Shown one piece after another: positions 1 through 9,043 of a stretch of 64,000 bases of DNA. The DNA is from Enterobacter sp. 10-1. Its GTDB lineage: Bacteria > Pseudomonadota > Gammaproteobacteria > Enterobacterales > Enterobacteriaceae. A program made the translations under genes and the position numbers. The stretch lies in the NCBI GenBank assembly GCA_002270295.1, contig NISF01000007.1, positions 540 to 64,539 of the forward strand. The letters are read 5' to 3'. Below the pieces are notes generated by a model that was given only the letters and a program-made list of their open reading frames with translations, searched no databases and was not told the origin of the DNA. Within the stretch, counting starts at the first letter, position 1. Each line of letters opens with the position of its first letter.

Positions 1-34
1 AACGCGGCTTTCGCTCAGCGTTGCGAGGTGGCGT

Positions 35-62
35 ATATTACGCTTTCCTCTTTCAGAGTCAA
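35..62 (-). promoter_or_regulatory. rRNA operon promoter P2
   Basis: On the minus strand a -35 TTGACT (57-62) and a -10 TAATAT (35-40) are separated by 16 bases. The bases after it (1-34) match the usual start of an enterobacterial rRNA leader. The 16S gene would begin further left, outside the window. In E. coli rrnH also lies directly downstream of gmhB, which supports this reading. Confidence 0.85.
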
Positions 63-147
63 CCCTTAATTTCAGGATTCTTTTCTCTTCAACCGAACCG
101 GCCATCTGGTGTGAAGTGATTCACATCCGCCGTGTCGATGGAGGCGC

Positions 148-175
148 ATTATAGGGAGCCCGCCGGGAATGACAA
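148..175 (-). promoter_or_regulatory. rRNA operon promoter P1
   Basis: Read on the minus strand: -35 TTGTCA (170-175), a 16-base spacer, -10 TATAAT (148-153), then a GC-rich discriminator GCGCCTCC. This is the hallmark of stringently controlled rrn P1 promoters. The AT-rich stretch just upstream (about 180-200) looks like an UP element. P1 lies about 113 bases upstream of P2, the normal spacing. Confidence 0.9.
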
Positions 176-224
176 GCGGAAAAATACAATTTTATTTCAA
201 CCGCTCATCTTTTATACGCAACGC

Positions 225-791
225 TTATTTTTGCTGCTTTTTGATGGCTGCCGGCAGGTCTGCCAGGCTATTAAGCACCCAGTCAGCGGCATTTTCCGCA
301 TCCGCCGTGACCGGCTTGCCGGTACGCACCAGCACTTTCGTGCCAATATCCGCCGCCAGAGCTGCCTGCATATCTTCAACTTTGTCGCCTACCATATAAG
401 AAGCGGCCATATCTATATTAAGGTAGTCACGCGCGGAGATGAGCATCCCCGGATGCGGCTTACGGCAATCACAGGTCTGACGGTATTCTTCAACGGTGCC
501 CTGCGGGTGATGCGGACAATAGTAGATACCGTCCAGATCGACGCCGCGGTCGGCCAGCGACCAGTCCATCCATTCGGTCAGCGTTTCAAACTGCGCTTCG
601 CTAAACTTACCGCGAGCGATACCGGACTGGTTGGTGACCACCACCAGCGCGAAGCCCATCTCCTTTAATTGACGCATCGCGTCAATTACGCCATCGATAA
701 ACTCAAAATTATCGATTTCGTGGACATAGCCGTGATCGACATTAATAGTGCCATCACGGTCGAGAAAAATTGCGGGTACTGACTTTGCCAC
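225..791 (-). CDS. gmhB: D-glycero-beta-D-manno-heptose-1,7-bisphosphate 7-phosphatase
   Basis: Cytoplasmic HAD-family phosphatase of 188 residues that removes the 7-phosphate from heptose bisphosphate on the way to ADP-heptose for the LPS inner core. The HAD nucleophile motif DRDGT is at residues 11-15 (D11, D13), and the late acidic motif GDK is at 135-137. The zinc-binding loop ligands C92, H94, C107 and C109 are all present. It sits alone between the divergent metNIQ operon and the rRNA promoters downstream. Length and motifs are normal for the family. Confidence 0.96.
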   Translation of the reverse strand: MAKSVPAIFLDRDGTINVDHGYVHEIDNFEFIDGVIDAMRQLKEMGFALVVVTNQSGIARGKFSEAQFETLTEWMDWSLADRGVDLDGIYYCPHHPQGTVEEYRQTCDCRKPHPGMLISARDYLNIDMAASYMVGDKVEDMQAALAADIGTKVLVRTGKPVTADAENAADWVLNSLADLPAAIKKQQK

Positions 792-879
792 CGGTTTACT
801 CCTGATAAAGGCTAGTCTGATTAGTATCGCATGTTTCCTGATGCAAGAAAGTGCTCATTATACAGAGTCAGATTGATTT

Positions 880-903
880 AGACGTCTGGATGCCTTAACA
901 TCC
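880..903 (+). promoter_or_regulatory. MetJ operator (three tandem met boxes) before metN
   Basis: Three contiguous 8-mers AGACGTCT, GGATGCCT and TAACATCC resemble the met box consensus AGACGTCT; the first is a perfect match. MetJ with S-adenosylmethionine is known to repress metNIQ in enterobacteria. The site is about 80 bases before metN. A possible -10 (TTATAC, 858-863) just upstream would place the operator over the transcription start, but that promoter is only a guess. Confidence 0.85.
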
Positions 904-979
904 ATTTCATTGACAGGCATCGCCTGGACACGGCAGAAGAAAATGCCACGGCAAACGGCTAAACGATAATAAATAACTG

Positions 980-2011
980 ATGATTAAACTTTCGAATATC
1001 ACCAAAGTGTTCCAGCAGGGGAACCACACCATACAGGCGCTGAACGACGTCAGCCTGCATGTTCCTGCCGGGCAGATTTATGGCGTTATCGGCGCATCCG
1101 GCGCCGGTAAGAGTACGCTGATTCGTTGCGTAAACCTGCTTGAGCGCCCCTCTCAGGGCAGCGTACAGGTTGGAGGGCAGGAGCTTACCGCACTTTCTGA
1201 AAAGGAACTGACCCGCGCGCGCCGCCAGATTGGCATGATTTTCCAGCACTTTAACCTGCTGTCTTCGCGTACCGTTTTCGGCAACGTGGCGCTCCCTCTC
1301 GAGCTCGACAATACCCCGCAGGCGGAAATTAAACGCCGCGTGACCGAGCTGCTGGATCTTGTCGGCCTGGCCGATAAGCATGATAGCTACCCGGCTAACC
1401 TCTCGGGCGGACAGAAGCAGCGCGTGGCGATTGCCCGCGCTCTGGCCAGTAACCCGAAGGTTCTGCTGTGTGACGAAGCCACCAGCGCCCTTGATCCGGC
1501 GACCACCCGCTCCATTCTGGAGCTGCTGAAGGATATCAACCGCCGCCTCGGCCTGACGATTCTGCTGATCACTCACGAAATGGACGTCGTCAAACGCATC
1601 TGTGATTGCGTCGCGGTCATCAGCAACGGGCAGCTAATCGAGCAGGATACGGTGAGCGAAGTCTTCTCTCATCCGAAAACCCCACTGGCACAGCAGTTTA
1701 TTCAATCAACGCTGCATCTGGATATTCCGGATGACTATCAGGCGCGCCTCAAGCCAACCGCACTCCCGGATAGCGTACCAATGCTACGCATGGAGTTTAC
1801 CGGCCACTCCGTCGATGCTCCGCTGCTCTCTGAAACCGCCCGTCGCTTTAATGTGAATAACAACATTATCAGCGCGCAGATGGATTACGCCGGCGGCGTG
1901 AAGTTCGGCATTATGCTGACCGAGATGCACGGCACGCAGGAAGATACCCAGGCGGCAATCGCCTGGCTGCAGGAAAACCATGTAAAAATAGAGGTACTGG
2001 GATATGTCTGA
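980..2011 (+). CDS. metN: Methionine ABC transporter ATP-binding protein
   Basis: ATPase of the MetNIQ importer for L- and D-methionine, 343 residues. The Walker A motif GASGAGKST is at residues 38-46, the signature LSGGQ at 141-145, and Walker B VLLCDE at 161-166. The C-terminal part (about 265-340) corresponds to the NIL domain, through which methionine inhibits transport in this family. First gene of metN-metI-metQ; its stop overlaps the metI start by 8 bases. A triple MetJ box lies upstream, so repression by S-adenosylmethionine is expected. Confidence 0.97.
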   Translation: MIKLSNITKVFQQGNHTIQALNDVSLHVPAGQIYGVIGASGAGKSTLIRCVNLLERPSQGSVQVGGQELTALSEKELTRARRQIGMIFQHFNLLSSRTVFGNVALPLELDNTPQAEIKRRVTELLDLVGLADKHDSYPANLSGGQKQRVAIARALASNPKVLLCDEATSALDPATTRSILELLKDINRRLGLTILLITHEMDVVKRICDCVAVISNGQLIEQDTVSEVFSHPKTPLAQQFIQSTLHLDIPDDYQARLKPTALPDSVPMLRMEFTGHSVDAPLLSETARRFNVNNNIISAQMDYAGGVKFGIMLTEMHGTQEDTQAAIAWLQENHVKIEVLGYV

Positions 2012-2657
2012 GGCAATGATCTGGCTGCTGTTGCGCGGCGTGTGGGAAACGCTGGCAATGACCTTTGTCTCCGGCTTTTTCGGTTTTGTCCTCGGTCTGC
2101 CGGTGGGCGTGCTGCTGTACGTCACCCGCCCAGGACAGATTGCCGCGAACGCGAAGCTCTACCGGACCCTGTCGGCGCTGGTTAATATCTTCCGCTCGAT
2201 ACCTTTTATTATCCTGCTGGTGTGGATGATTCCATTTACCCGCGTGATTGTCGGTACGTCCATCGGCCTGCAGGCAGCCATTGTGCCGCTGACGGTTGGC
2301 GCCGCTCCGTTTATCGCCCGCATGGTGGAGAACGCGCTGCTTGAGATCCCAACGGGTCTGATTGAAGCGTCCCGCGCGATGGGGGCCACGCCGATGCAGA
2401 TCGTACGTAAGGTCCTGCTGCCTGAAGCGCTGCCGGGTCTGGTAAACGCCGCGACGATTACGCTCATTACCCTGGTCGGCTATTCCGCCATGGGCGGCGC
2501 GGTCGGCGCCGGTGGTCTGGGGCAGATTGGCTATCAGTACGGCTACATCGGCTACAACGCCACGGTAATGAATACCGTGCTGGTATTACTGGTTATTCTG
2601 GTTTATTTAATTCAATTCTCTGGCGACCGTATCGTCCGGGCTGTGACTCACAAATAA
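2004..2657 (+). CDS. metI: Methionine ABC transporter permease
   Basis: Inner-membrane subunit of MetNIQ, 217 residues, with about five hydrophobic segments. The cytoplasmic EAA loop that docks on the ATPase is visible at residues 121-144 (begins [10 protein letters not shown]). It starts inside the end of metN, which suggests translational coupling, and is followed 85 bases later by metQ. Length agrees with E. coli MetI. Confidence 0.97.
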   Translation: MSEAMIWLLLRGVWETLAMTFVSGFFGFVLGLPVGVLLYVTRPGQIAANAKLYRTLSALVNIFRSIPFIILLVWMIPFTRVIVGTSIGLQAAIVPLTVGAAPFIARMVENALLEIPTGLIEASRAMGATPMQIVRKVLLPEALPGLVNAATITLITLVGYSAMGGAVGAGGLGQIGYQYGYIGYNATVMNTVLVLLVILVYLIQFSGDRIVRAVTHK

Positions 2658-2742
2658 CATTATCGACACAACATCGTTCAGGGCGCTTCAGCGCAGCCTG
2701 AACGACGCGTGTACACACAGACTCTTACAGGAAGGAAATAGC

Positions 2743-3558
2743 ATGGCCTTTAATTTTAAAACCTTTGCGGCAGTAGGTGCGTTGATCGGCTCTCTGGCTC
2801 TGGTGGGCTGCGGCCAGGATGAAAAAGATCCGAACCATATTAAAGTCGGCGTCATTGTGGGTGCTGAACAGCAGGTTGCTGAAGTCGCGCAGAAAGTCGC
2901 TAAAGAGAAATATGGTCTCGACGTTGAGCTGGTGACTTTCAACGATTACGTTCTGCCGAACGAAGCGCTGAGCAAAGGCGATATCGACGTTAACGCCTTC
3001 CAGCACAAACCTTACCTCGATCAGCAAATTAAGGACCGTGGCTACAAGCTGGTTGCCGTCGGTAACTCCTTTGTTTATCCGATTGCCGGCTACTCCAAGA
3101 AAATTAAAACCCTCGACGAACTGCAGCCGGGTTCCCAGATTGCCATTCCTAACGACCCGACTAACCTCGGTCGCTCCCTGCTGCTGCTGCAGCAAGCGGG
3201 CCTGATCAAGCTGAAAGAAGGCGTTGGCCTGCTGCCGACCGCTCTGGATATTATTGATAACCCGAAAAACCTGAAGATTGTTGAGCTGGAAGCACCGCAG
3301 CTGCCGCGCTCCCTCGACGATGCGCAGATTGCCCTGGCGGTTATCAATACCACCTATGCGAGCCAGATTGGCCTGACCCCGGCAAAAGACGGTATTTTTG
3401 TCGAAGATAAAGATTCTCCGTACGTAAACCTGATTGTTGCTCGCGAAGACAACAAAGACGCGGAAAATGTTAAGAAATTTGTTCAGGCTTACCAGAGCGA
3501 TGAAGTTTACGAAGCCGCGAATAAAATCTTTAACGGCGGTGCAGTGAAAGGCTGGTAA
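2743..3558 (+). CDS. metQ: Methionine-binding lipoprotein
   Basis: Substrate-binding protein of the MetNIQ importer, 271 residues, anchored as a lipoprotein. The lipobox LVGC ends at C23, and the following residue is Gly, not the Asp of a clear inner-membrane signal. The mature part has the NLPA-type methionine-binding fold (for example the GVIVGAEQQV start and the NDPTNLGRSL region). A good Shine-Dalgarno AGGAAGG precedes the ATG. Last gene of the operon, followed by a hairpin at 3585-3603. Confidence 0.97.
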   Translation: MAFNFKTFAAVGALIGSLALVGCGQDEKDPNHIKVGVIVGAEQQVAEVAQKVAKEKYGLDVELVTFNDYVLPNEALSKGDIDVNAFQHKPYLDQQIKDRGYKLVAVGNSFVYPIAGYSKKIKTLDELQPGSQIAIPNDPTNLGRSLLLLQQAGLIKLKEGVGLLPTALDIIDNPKNLKIVELEAPQLPRSLDDAQIALAVINTTYASQIGLTPAKDGIFVEDKDSPYVNLIVAREDNKDAENVKKFVQAYQSDEVYEAANKIFNGGAVKGW

Positions 3559-3584
3559 TCTTTTTTCACCGTAATATCATTCAG

Positions 3585-3608
3585 GACGGGCTTTATGCCC
3601 GTCTTGTC
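3585..3608 (+). terminator. Terminator after metQ
   Basis: A 7-bp GC-rich stem (GACGGGC, 3585-3591; GCCCGTC, 3597-3603) with a 5-base loop is followed by a short interrupted T run. It probably ends the metNIQ transcript, though the T tract is weak. Confidence 0.6.
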
Positions 3609-3666
3609 ATTTATGCAGGCACCTGATTCAATAGCGCCCTGTTTTATTATTCATTGAGGAAATACT

Positions 3667-4074
3667 ATGCGTGCTTTACCGGTCTGTTTGTTAGCACTCA
3701 TGTTAAGCGGTTGCTCTATGCTAAGCAGATCTCCCGTCGAACCTGTACAAAGCACGGCAACGGCACCTGTCAAATCGGAACCGGCAAAACCCAAAGCCGT
3801 GCGCCCGGCACCGGTAAGAATCTATACCGATGCGTCAGCGCTGGTCGGCAAGCCTTTCCGCGATCTGGGTGAAGTCACCGGTGAGTCATGCCAGGCCTCA
3901 AATCAGGATTCGCCGCCGAACATCCCTACCGCGCGTAAGCGTCTGCAAATTAATGCCGCGAAAATGAAAGCTAACGCGGTCCTGCTGCACAGCTGCGAAG
4001 TCACCAGCGGCACGCCAGGATGCTATCGCCAGGCCGTTTGCCTTGGCTCTGCGCTTAACGTTTCGGCGCAATGA
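3667..4074 (+). CDS. rcsF: Outer-membrane lipoprotein RcsF, Rcs stress sensor
   Basis: Senses damage to LPS and peptidoglycan and activates the Rcs phosphorelay by contacting IgaA; 135 residues. The lipobox LSGC ends at C16. A Pro/Lys-rich disordered linker follows (about 22-50). The four cysteines that form two disulfides in the folded domain are present at C75, C110, C119 and C125. An AGGA Shine-Dalgarno lies before the ATG. The stop overlaps the trmO start by 4 bases, so the two are co-translated, as in E. coli. Confidence 0.96.
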   Translation: MRALPVCLLALMLSGCSMLSRSPVEPVQSTATAPVKSEPAKPKAVRPAPVRIYTDASALVGKPFRDLGEVTGESCQASNQDSPPNIPTARKRLQINAAKMKANAVLLHSCEVTSGTPGCYRQAVCLGSALNVSAQ

Positions 4075-4778
4075 GTTCTTTTCAGTTTGCGCAGATAGGT
4101 GTTATTCGCTCGCCGTATAAAGAAAAATTTGCCGTACCTCGCCAGCCGGGTCTGGTCAAAAACGGCGGCGGCGAACTGCATCTGCTGCCCCCCTATAACC
4201 AGGCCGACGCCGTGCGCGGCCTGGAAAACTTCAGCCATCTGTGGGTATTGTTTGTTTTTCATCAAACCATGGCCGGCGGCTGGCGGCCTACCGTGCGCCC
4301 TCCCCGCCTTGGCGGCAATGCGCGAATGGGCGTTTTCGCCACGCGCTCAACCTTCCGGCCAAACCCAATCGGCATGTCGCTGGTCGAGCTCAAGGGCGTT
4401 AGCTGCCAGAAAGATCGGGTGATACTCCAGCTCGGCAGCCTCGACCTGGTGGACGGTACGCCGGTCGTTGATATCAAACCCTATCTCCCGTTTGCCGAAG
4501 CGCTCCCGGATGCCAGCGCCAGCTACGCCCAGCAGGCACCGCTGGCTGAAATGACGGTTAGCTTTACGCCTGAGATAGACGCGCAGCTTGCGCTGCTGGA
4601 AAAACGCTATCCGCAGCTTAAAGCGTTTATTCGCGAAGTTCTGGCGCAGGACCCGCGCCCGGCCTATCGTAAAGAGGAAGAAGCAGGAAAAACTTATGCC
4701 GTCTGGCTGCTCGATTTTAATGTGCGCTGGCGCGTGATTGCGTCTGGTTTTGAAGTCTTTTCTCTGGAACCACGCTAA
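4071..4778 (+). CDS. trmO: tRNA (N6-threonylcarbamoyladenosine37-N6)-methyltransferase
   Basis: TrmO (formerly YaeB/TsaA) methylates t6A at position 37 of tRNA-Thr using S-adenosylmethionine; 235 residues, the E. coli length. The N-terminal beta-barrel UPF0066 domain holds the conserved GVIRSPY start and the NGGGE, TRSTFRPNPIGMS and LDLVDGTPVVDIKPY stretches. The C-terminal small domain ends with the conserved YAVWLLDFNVRW-like region. It begins within the rcsF stop codon. Confidence 0.95.
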   Translation: MSSFQFAQIGVIRSPYKEKFAVPRQPGLVKNGGGELHLLPPYNQADAVRGLENFSHLWVLFVFHQTMAGGWRPTVRPPRLGGNARMGVFATRSTFRPNPIGMSLVELKGVSCQKDRVILQLGSLDLVDGTPVVDIKPYLPFAEALPDASASYAQQAPLAEMTVSFTPEIDAQLALLEKRYPQLKAFIREVLAQDPRPAYRKEEEAGKTYAVWLLDFNVRWRVIASGFEVFSLEPR

Positions 4779-4840
4779 TTTTATTTTCCTCTCTTTTGGC
4801 ATCTTTGCCACACTGGTAAACTAAACCACTTTTTTTGTTT

Positions 4841-4860
4841 CAGGCTGGCCCTCCAGCCTG
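4841..4860 (+). promoter_or_regulatory. Hairpin in the proS leader
   Basis: A perfect 8-bp stem CAGGCTGG / CCAGCCTG with a CCCT loop sits about 30 bases before the proS start. It is not followed by a T tract, so it is unlikely to be a terminator. Its function is unknown; it could affect translation or mRNA stability. Confidence 0.45.
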
Positions 4861-4890
4861 TTCCGATCGTCCAAATGGAACCGTAACAAC

Positions 4891-6609
4891 ATGCGTACTA
4901 GCCAATATCTGCTCTCCACACAAAAGGAGACACCTGCCGACGCCGAAGTCATCAGCCATCAGCTGATGCTGCGCGCCGGGATGATCCGCAAGCTGGCCTC
5001 CGGATTATACATCTGGCTGCCAACCGGCCTGCGCGTTCTGAAAAAAGTCGAAAACATCGTGCGTGAAGAGATGAACAACGCCGGTGCTATCGAGGTGTCT
5101 ATGCCGGTCGTTCAGCCGGCAGACCTGTGGCAGGAGAGCGGACGCTGGGAGCAATACGGTCCGGAGCTGCTGCGCTTCGTCGATCGCGGCGATCGTCCGT
5201 TCGTCCTCGGCCCAACGCATGAAGAGGTGATCACCGACCTGATCCGCAACGAGCTGAACTCTTATAAACAGCTGCCGCTTAACTTCTTCCAGATTCAGAC
5301 CAAATTCCGCGATGAAGTTCGCCCGCGCTTCGGCGTGATGCGTTCGCGCGAGTTCCTGATGAAAGACGCCTACTCTTTCCATACGACTCAGGAATCGCTG
5401 CAGGAAACCTACGATGCGATGTATGCCGCCTACAGCAAAATCTTCTCCCGCATGGGTCTCGATTTCCGCGCGGTACAGGCTGACACCGGCTCAATCGGCG
5501 GTAGCGCATCGCACGAGTTCCAGGTTCTGGCGCAGAGCGGCGAAGATGACGTGATCTTCTCCGACAGCTCTGACTTTGCCGCCAATATCGAATTTGCCGA
5601 AGCCATTGCGCCGAAAGAGCCGCGCGCTGCCGCCGCTCAGGAAATGACGCTGGTCGATACGCCAAACGCAAAAACCATCGCCGAGCTGGTTGAACAGTTC
5701 AATCTGCCGGTTGAGAAGACCGTGAAAACGCTGTTGGTTAAAGCGGCGGAAGGCAGCGCTTATCCGCTGGTTGCCCTGCTGGTTCGCGGCGACCACGAGC
5801 TGAACGAAGTCAAAGCTGAGAAACTGCCGCAGGTTGCCAGCCCGCTGACTTTCGCCAGCGAAGAAGAGATCCGCGCGATCGTCAAAGCGGGCCCCGGCTC
5901 CCTGGGTCCGGTCAACATGCCGGTTCCGGTCGTTATCGACCGTACCGTTGCGGTCATGAGCGATTTCGCCGCTGGCGCTAACGTTGACGGCAAACACTAC
6001 TTCGGCATCAACTGGGATCGCGATGTCGCCACCCCGGAAGTTGCCGACATCCGTAACGTTGTCGCCGGTGACCCGAGCCCGGATGGTCAGGGTACGCTGC
6101 TGATCAAACGCGGCATTGAAGTCGGCCACATCTTCCAGCTGGGCACCAAGTACTCGCAGGCGCTGAACGCGTCGGTGCAGGGTGAAGATGGCCGCAACCA
6201 GGTGCTGACGATGGGCTGTTACGGCATCGGGGTAACCCGCGTGGTTGCCGCGGCTATCGAGCAGAACTTTGACGATCGCGGCATCATCTGGCCGGAAGCT
6301 ATCGCGCCTTTCCAGGTGGCGATTCTGCCGATGAACATGCACAAATCCTACCGCGTGCAGGAGCTGGCTGAGAAGCTGTATAGCGAACTGCGCGCCCAGG
6401 GTATTGAAGTCCTGATGGACGACCGTAAAGAGCGTCCGGGCGTGATGTTTGCCGATATGGAGCTGATCGGTATTCCGCACACCATCGTGCTGGGCGACCG
6501 CAACCTCGATAACGACGATATCGAATATAAGCATCGTCGCGTCGGTGAAAAACAGCTGATTAAAACTGGCGATATCGTCAATTACCTGGTTAACGCCATT
6601 AAAGGTTAA
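4891..6609 (+). CDS. proS: Prolyl-tRNA synthetase
   Basis: Class II aminoacyl-tRNA synthetase of the bacterial type, 572 residues, charging tRNA-Pro. The catalytic core has the THEE motif at 109-112 and, further on, motif 3 in the [10 protein letters not shown] region. Between these, about residues 225-405, lies the inserted YbaK-like editing domain that clears Ala-tRNA-Pro. The C-terminal 100 residues form the anticodon-binding domain. It is a single-gene unit with a strong terminator right after the stop. Confidence 0.98.
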   Translation: MRTSQYLLSTQKETPADAEVISHQLMLRAGMIRKLASGLYIWLPTGLRVLKKVENIVREEMNNAGAIEVSMPVVQPADLWQESGRWEQYGPELLRFVDRGDRPFVLGPTHEEVITDLIRNELNSYKQLPLNFFQIQTKFRDEVRPRFGVMRSREFLMKDAYSFHTTQESLQETYDAMYAAYSKIFSRMGLDFRAVQADTGSIGGSASHEFQVLAQSGEDDVIFSDSSDFAANIEFAEAIAPKEPRAAAAQEMTLVDTPNAKTIAELVEQFNLPVEKTVKTLLVKAAEGSAYPLVALLVRGDHELNEVKAEKLPQVASPLTFASEEEIRAIVKAGPGSLGPVNMPVPVVIDRTVAVMSDFAAGANVDGKHYFGINWDRDVATPEVADIRNVVAGDPSPDGQGTLLIKRGIEVGHIFQLGTKYSQALNASVQGEDGRNQVLTMGCYGIGVTRVVAAAIEQNFDDRGIIWPEAIAPFQVAILPMNMHKSYRVQELAEKLYSELRAQGIEVLMDDRKERPGVMFADMELIGIPHTIVLGDRNLDNDDIEYKHRRVGEKQLIKTGDIVNYLVNAIKG

Positions 6610-6625
6610 TTCCGCGCCTGAATGC

Positions 6626-6657
6626 AAAAAGGCCTCGCATCTGCGAGGCCTTTTTTT
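6626..6657. terminator. Bidirectional terminator between proS and nlpE
   Basis: A perfect 9-bp stem GGCCTCGCA (6631-6639) / TGCGAGGCC (6642-6650) has A residues before it and seven T after it. It can terminate proS on the plus strand and nlpE on the minus strand. Confidence 0.92.
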
Positions 6658-6672
6658 ATCGGAGCGATTCTT

Positions 6673-7371
6673 TTACTGGCTGCAATCTTTGCCGGGAATA
6701 AATTTCACGTCCTTATCCGCCATCAGCGTTTTCACCATTTCACCGCTGTCAGGATTAGGCTCGAGGGTAAAGTGCCCTTCCACCACCAGCAGCACCGGAC
6801 GCGTATCCGTTCCGCGCGCGGCGGCATAATCACGCTCAAGCTGGGCGTTATTGGCAACCGCAATGCGTTTGCCGGTGGCGCAATCGGTAAAGGTCGCCGC
6901 ATCCGCCATATAGAAATACATCCCGCGCATCGCCATCGGCGTGGTCGGCAGGCTGGCTTTCACCGACTCGAGGGTATAGTTCAGCGTTGACTCAATCGGA
7001 TTGCCTTCGCGATCGAGCATCTCCAGCTTGTCCCCTTTCGCCCGATAGTAGGATTTCTCCCCTTTGCTATCGGTCAATACCAGCTTATCTGCGGTTCGGG
7101 CCCAGGTACCGTACGACGCGAACGATGACGGCTCGCGGGTCACGCCCTGATAGCGTTCATTCATCACCCAGCTGCCGTCTTTTTCGAGAAACAGCGAGGT
7201 TTCGATACCTTCGCAATCGGCACACGGCAATATCCCGCGCCAGCTCTGCTGCATCGGCTTCAGCTCCGTCATCGCCGCCGGCTGCAGCGTCTCAACTTCT
7301 GCCCGATGATTGCAGCCAAACAGCGCAAAGAGCGAACAGGCCGCCGCCACTGAGAATATGATTTTCTTCAC
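6673..7371 (-). CDS. nlpE: Envelope stress-response lipoprotein NlpE (CutF)
   Basis: Outer-membrane lipoprotein that activates the Cpx pathway on surface contact or lipoprotein sorting faults. I choose the GTG start at 7371, giving 232 residues, because a TAAGGA Shine-Dalgarno lies 7 bases before it and the protein then begins VKKIIFS like known NlpE. The upstream ATG would add 13 unlikely residues. The lipobox ends at C20. The N-terminal domain has the CXXC pair (PCADCEG), and two C-terminal cysteines (FTDC and KDCSQ) match the known redox disulfide. Confidence 0.94.
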   Translation of the reverse strand: MKKIIFSVAAACSLFALFGCNHRAEVETLQPAAMTELKPMQQSWRGILPCADCEGIETSLFLEKDGSWVMNERYQGVTREPSSFASYGTWARTADKLVLTDSKGEKSYYRAKGDKLEMLDREGNPIESTLNYTLESVKASLPTTPMAMRGMYFYMADAATFTDCATGKRIAVANNAQLERDYAAARGTDTRPVLLVVEGHFTLEPNPDSGEMVKTLMADKDVKFIPGKDCSQ

Positions 7372-7413
7372 TGTAAATTCCTTATAATCCATGCCACCCG
7401 TTCGTCGCATCGC

Positions 7414-7827
7414 CTACTGACGAACTTTCCCACGCAGCGCTTTGACCGATGACTTTTGCGACTTAGAAGCAAGCCGACGCTCTTTTGATGCTCGGGTCGG
7501 TCGCGTTTCCCGGCGACTTTTTTGCGCTACGGTTAATTCTTTTATAAGCGCAATCAGGCGAGCAATCGCGGCTTCGCGATTCATCTCCTGGCTACGGTAT
7601 TCCTGAGCCTTAATGATAACCACACCGTCGGCAGAAATTAAGTGGTGGCTGGCACTGAGCAAACGCTCCTTGTAGTACTCAGGCAGGCTTGAAGCCTTAA
7701 TATCAAAACGCAGGTGGATCGCGGTTGACGCTTTATTCACGTGCTGACCGCCCGCGCCCTGCGCGCGGATCCCCGTGAGGGAGATTTCATCATCCGCAAT
7801 AGAGACGCTGCGGCTAAGGGTAATCAT
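7414..7827 (-). CDS. arfB: Alternative ribosome-rescue factor ArfB
   Basis: Peptidyl-tRNA hydrolase (YaeJ) that frees ribosomes stalled without a stop codon; 137 residues. The release-factor GGQ motif is at residues 26-28. The basic C-terminal tail (rich in Arg, Lys, Ser) is what inserts into the empty mRNA channel. It overlaps the end of yaeQ by 4 bases. It is followed on the same strand by nlpE. Confidence 0.96.
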   Translation of the reverse strand: MITLSRSVSIADDEISLTGIRAQGAGGQHVNKASTAIHLRFDIKASSLPEYYKERLLSASHHLISADGVVIIKAQEYRSQEMNREAAIARLIALIKELTVAQKSRRETRPTRASKERRLASKSQKSSVKALRGKVRQ

Positions 7828-8369
7828 GCCGACGGCTGCCAGGCCGTTAAATGAATTTCCAGATTATTCTTAGCGTCGGATAACCAGATGCTGCCGTCCT
7901 GAATTGTCGCCTGCAATATCATCGTGCGATCGGCAAATGCGCTAAGCTGCGCGAGCTGCGCATCGTCCAGATACCAGACCGTCAGTTTGCTGAACTGCGC
8001 CATTTTACTCTTATTCTGCTGCCACCAAACCTCGGCCGCCCGGCTATTGTAGGCAAATAACGCCACTTCCTGCGAACGCGAGCAGGCTTTTTTAATCCGC
8101 TTGTCGTCCGGTAATCCGAGCTCAATCCACAGATCGACGCCCAGATGATCGTTGAGCAGCCACAGCTCTGCCTCGTCATCCGAGGAGAGACCGCGGGTAA
8201 ACTGCAGCCGCTCATCGGCATATTTAATCCATGCCAGCAGGCGCAGCATCATGCGCTCCTGGGTTTCAGACGGATGCTGCGCCAGCGTCAGGCTGGCATC
8301 AATAAACCGGTTGCGATCCAAATCGGCTACATTTACCGTCGCTTTATAAATCGTCGCTTTCAGCGCCAT
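7824..8369 (-). CDS. yaeQ: YaeQ family protein
   Basis: A conserved 181-residue cytoplasmic protein. I chose the ATG at 8369 (MALKATIYK), which has a CAGGAG Shine-Dalgarno, not the upstream start that adds 10 residues; the chosen length equals E. coli YaeQ. The family has a PD-(D/E)XK nuclease-like fold. It was once linked to RfaH suppression, but its biochemical role is not established. It leads the yaeQ-arfB-nlpE set, with arfB overlapping by 4 bases. Confidence 0.93.
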   Translation of the reverse strand: MALKATIYKATVNVADLDRNRFIDASLTLAQHPSETQERMMLRLLAWIKYADERLQFTRGLSSDDEAELWLLNDHLGVDLWIELGLPDDKRIKKACSRSQEVALFAYNSRAAEVWWQQNKSKMAQFSKLTVWYLDDAQLAQLSAFADRTMILQATIQDGSIWLSDAKNNLEIHLTAWQPSA

Positions 8370-8475
8370 GAAAAAACTCCTGAAAAAAATGGCGTACATT
8401 GTAGCGAAACTGGCGACAAAAGGCTGTCGACAATCGAGGGGTCCCTTTTCATCCTGCTGATATTGCTTAAATGAC

Positions 8476-8486
8476 TATGGTATAGT
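8476..8486 (+). promoter_or_regulatory. Extended -10 promoter for yaeP-rof
   Basis: TATGG directly followed by TATAGT (8481-8486) is a good extended -10 element. No strong -35 is visible at the right distance, which fits that class. Its start point would be about 75 bases before yaeP. Confidence 0.55.
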
Positions 8487-8565
8487 CACCTTGCTAAACA
8501 GAGTTTATCTTCGTAGGCTTAAACTTGCATCCCACGGTTGAGTCAGAATACTGACAGGAGGGCAT

Positions 8566-8766
8566 GTGGACCAATATTGTGAGTTAATACGCAAGCGGTA
8601 TGCGGAAATAGCCAGCGGAGACCTGGGGTATATCCCGAATGCGCTGGGTTGCGTGTTGAAAGTATTGAATGAAATTGCGGCGGATGAGGCCCTTTCGGAG
8701 TCAGTCAGGGAAAAGGCCGCCTATGCGGCAGCAAACTTACTGGTGAGCGATTATGTCAATGAATGA
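8566..8766 (+). CDS. yaeP: UPF0253 family protein YaeP
   Basis: Small conserved protein of 66 residues and unknown function, nearly identical in enterobacteria. It starts at GTG with a strong AGGAGG Shine-Dalgarno just upstream. The sequence is predicted to be mostly helical and has no signal peptide. The end overlaps rof by 14 bases, so the two are probably co-translated. Confidence 0.92.
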   Translation: MDQYCELIRKRYAEIASGDLGYIPNALGCVLKVLNEIAADEALSESVREKAAYAAANLLVSDYVNE

Positions 8767-9013
8767 TACTTATCAACCCATCAACTGCGATGATTATGAC
8801 AATCTCGAACTTGCCTGCCAGCATCATCTGGTGCTGGCGCTGGCGCTCAAAGATGGTGAGCAGCTGCAGGCGAAGGCAAACGATCTTATCTCGCGCAAAA
8901 ATATCGAGTATCTGGTGGTGGAACTTGGCGAAAATAGTCGCGAGCTACGCCTGGATACCATCGCCAGCTTCAGCCATCCGGAAATTGGTACCGTGGTGGT
9001 GAGCGAGTCCTGA
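8753..9013 (+). CDS. rof: Rho-binding antiterminator Rof
   Basis: Rof (YaeO) binds transcription terminator Rho and blocks its RNA entry; 86 residues with an Sm-like beta-barrel fold. The start [19 protein letters not shown] and the end [14 protein letters not shown] match the E. coli protein closely. The region of variation is around residues 27-60. It overlaps yaeP and is followed by a hairpin terminator. Confidence 0.95.
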   Translation: MSMNDTYQPINCDDYDNLELACQHHLVLALALKDGEQLQAKANDLISRKNIEYLVVELGENSRELRLDTIASFSHPEIGTVVVSES

Positions 9014-9016
9014 ATA

Positions 9017-9043
9017 AAAACGGGTGGCTTAGCCGCCCGTTTT
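9017..9043. terminator. Terminator between rof and tilS
   Basis: An 8-bp stem CGGGTGGC (9021-9028) / GCCGCCCG (9032-9039), including one G-T pair, has AAAA on the left and TTTT on the right. It can serve both converging genes. The end of tilS lies inside it. Confidence 0.85.
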
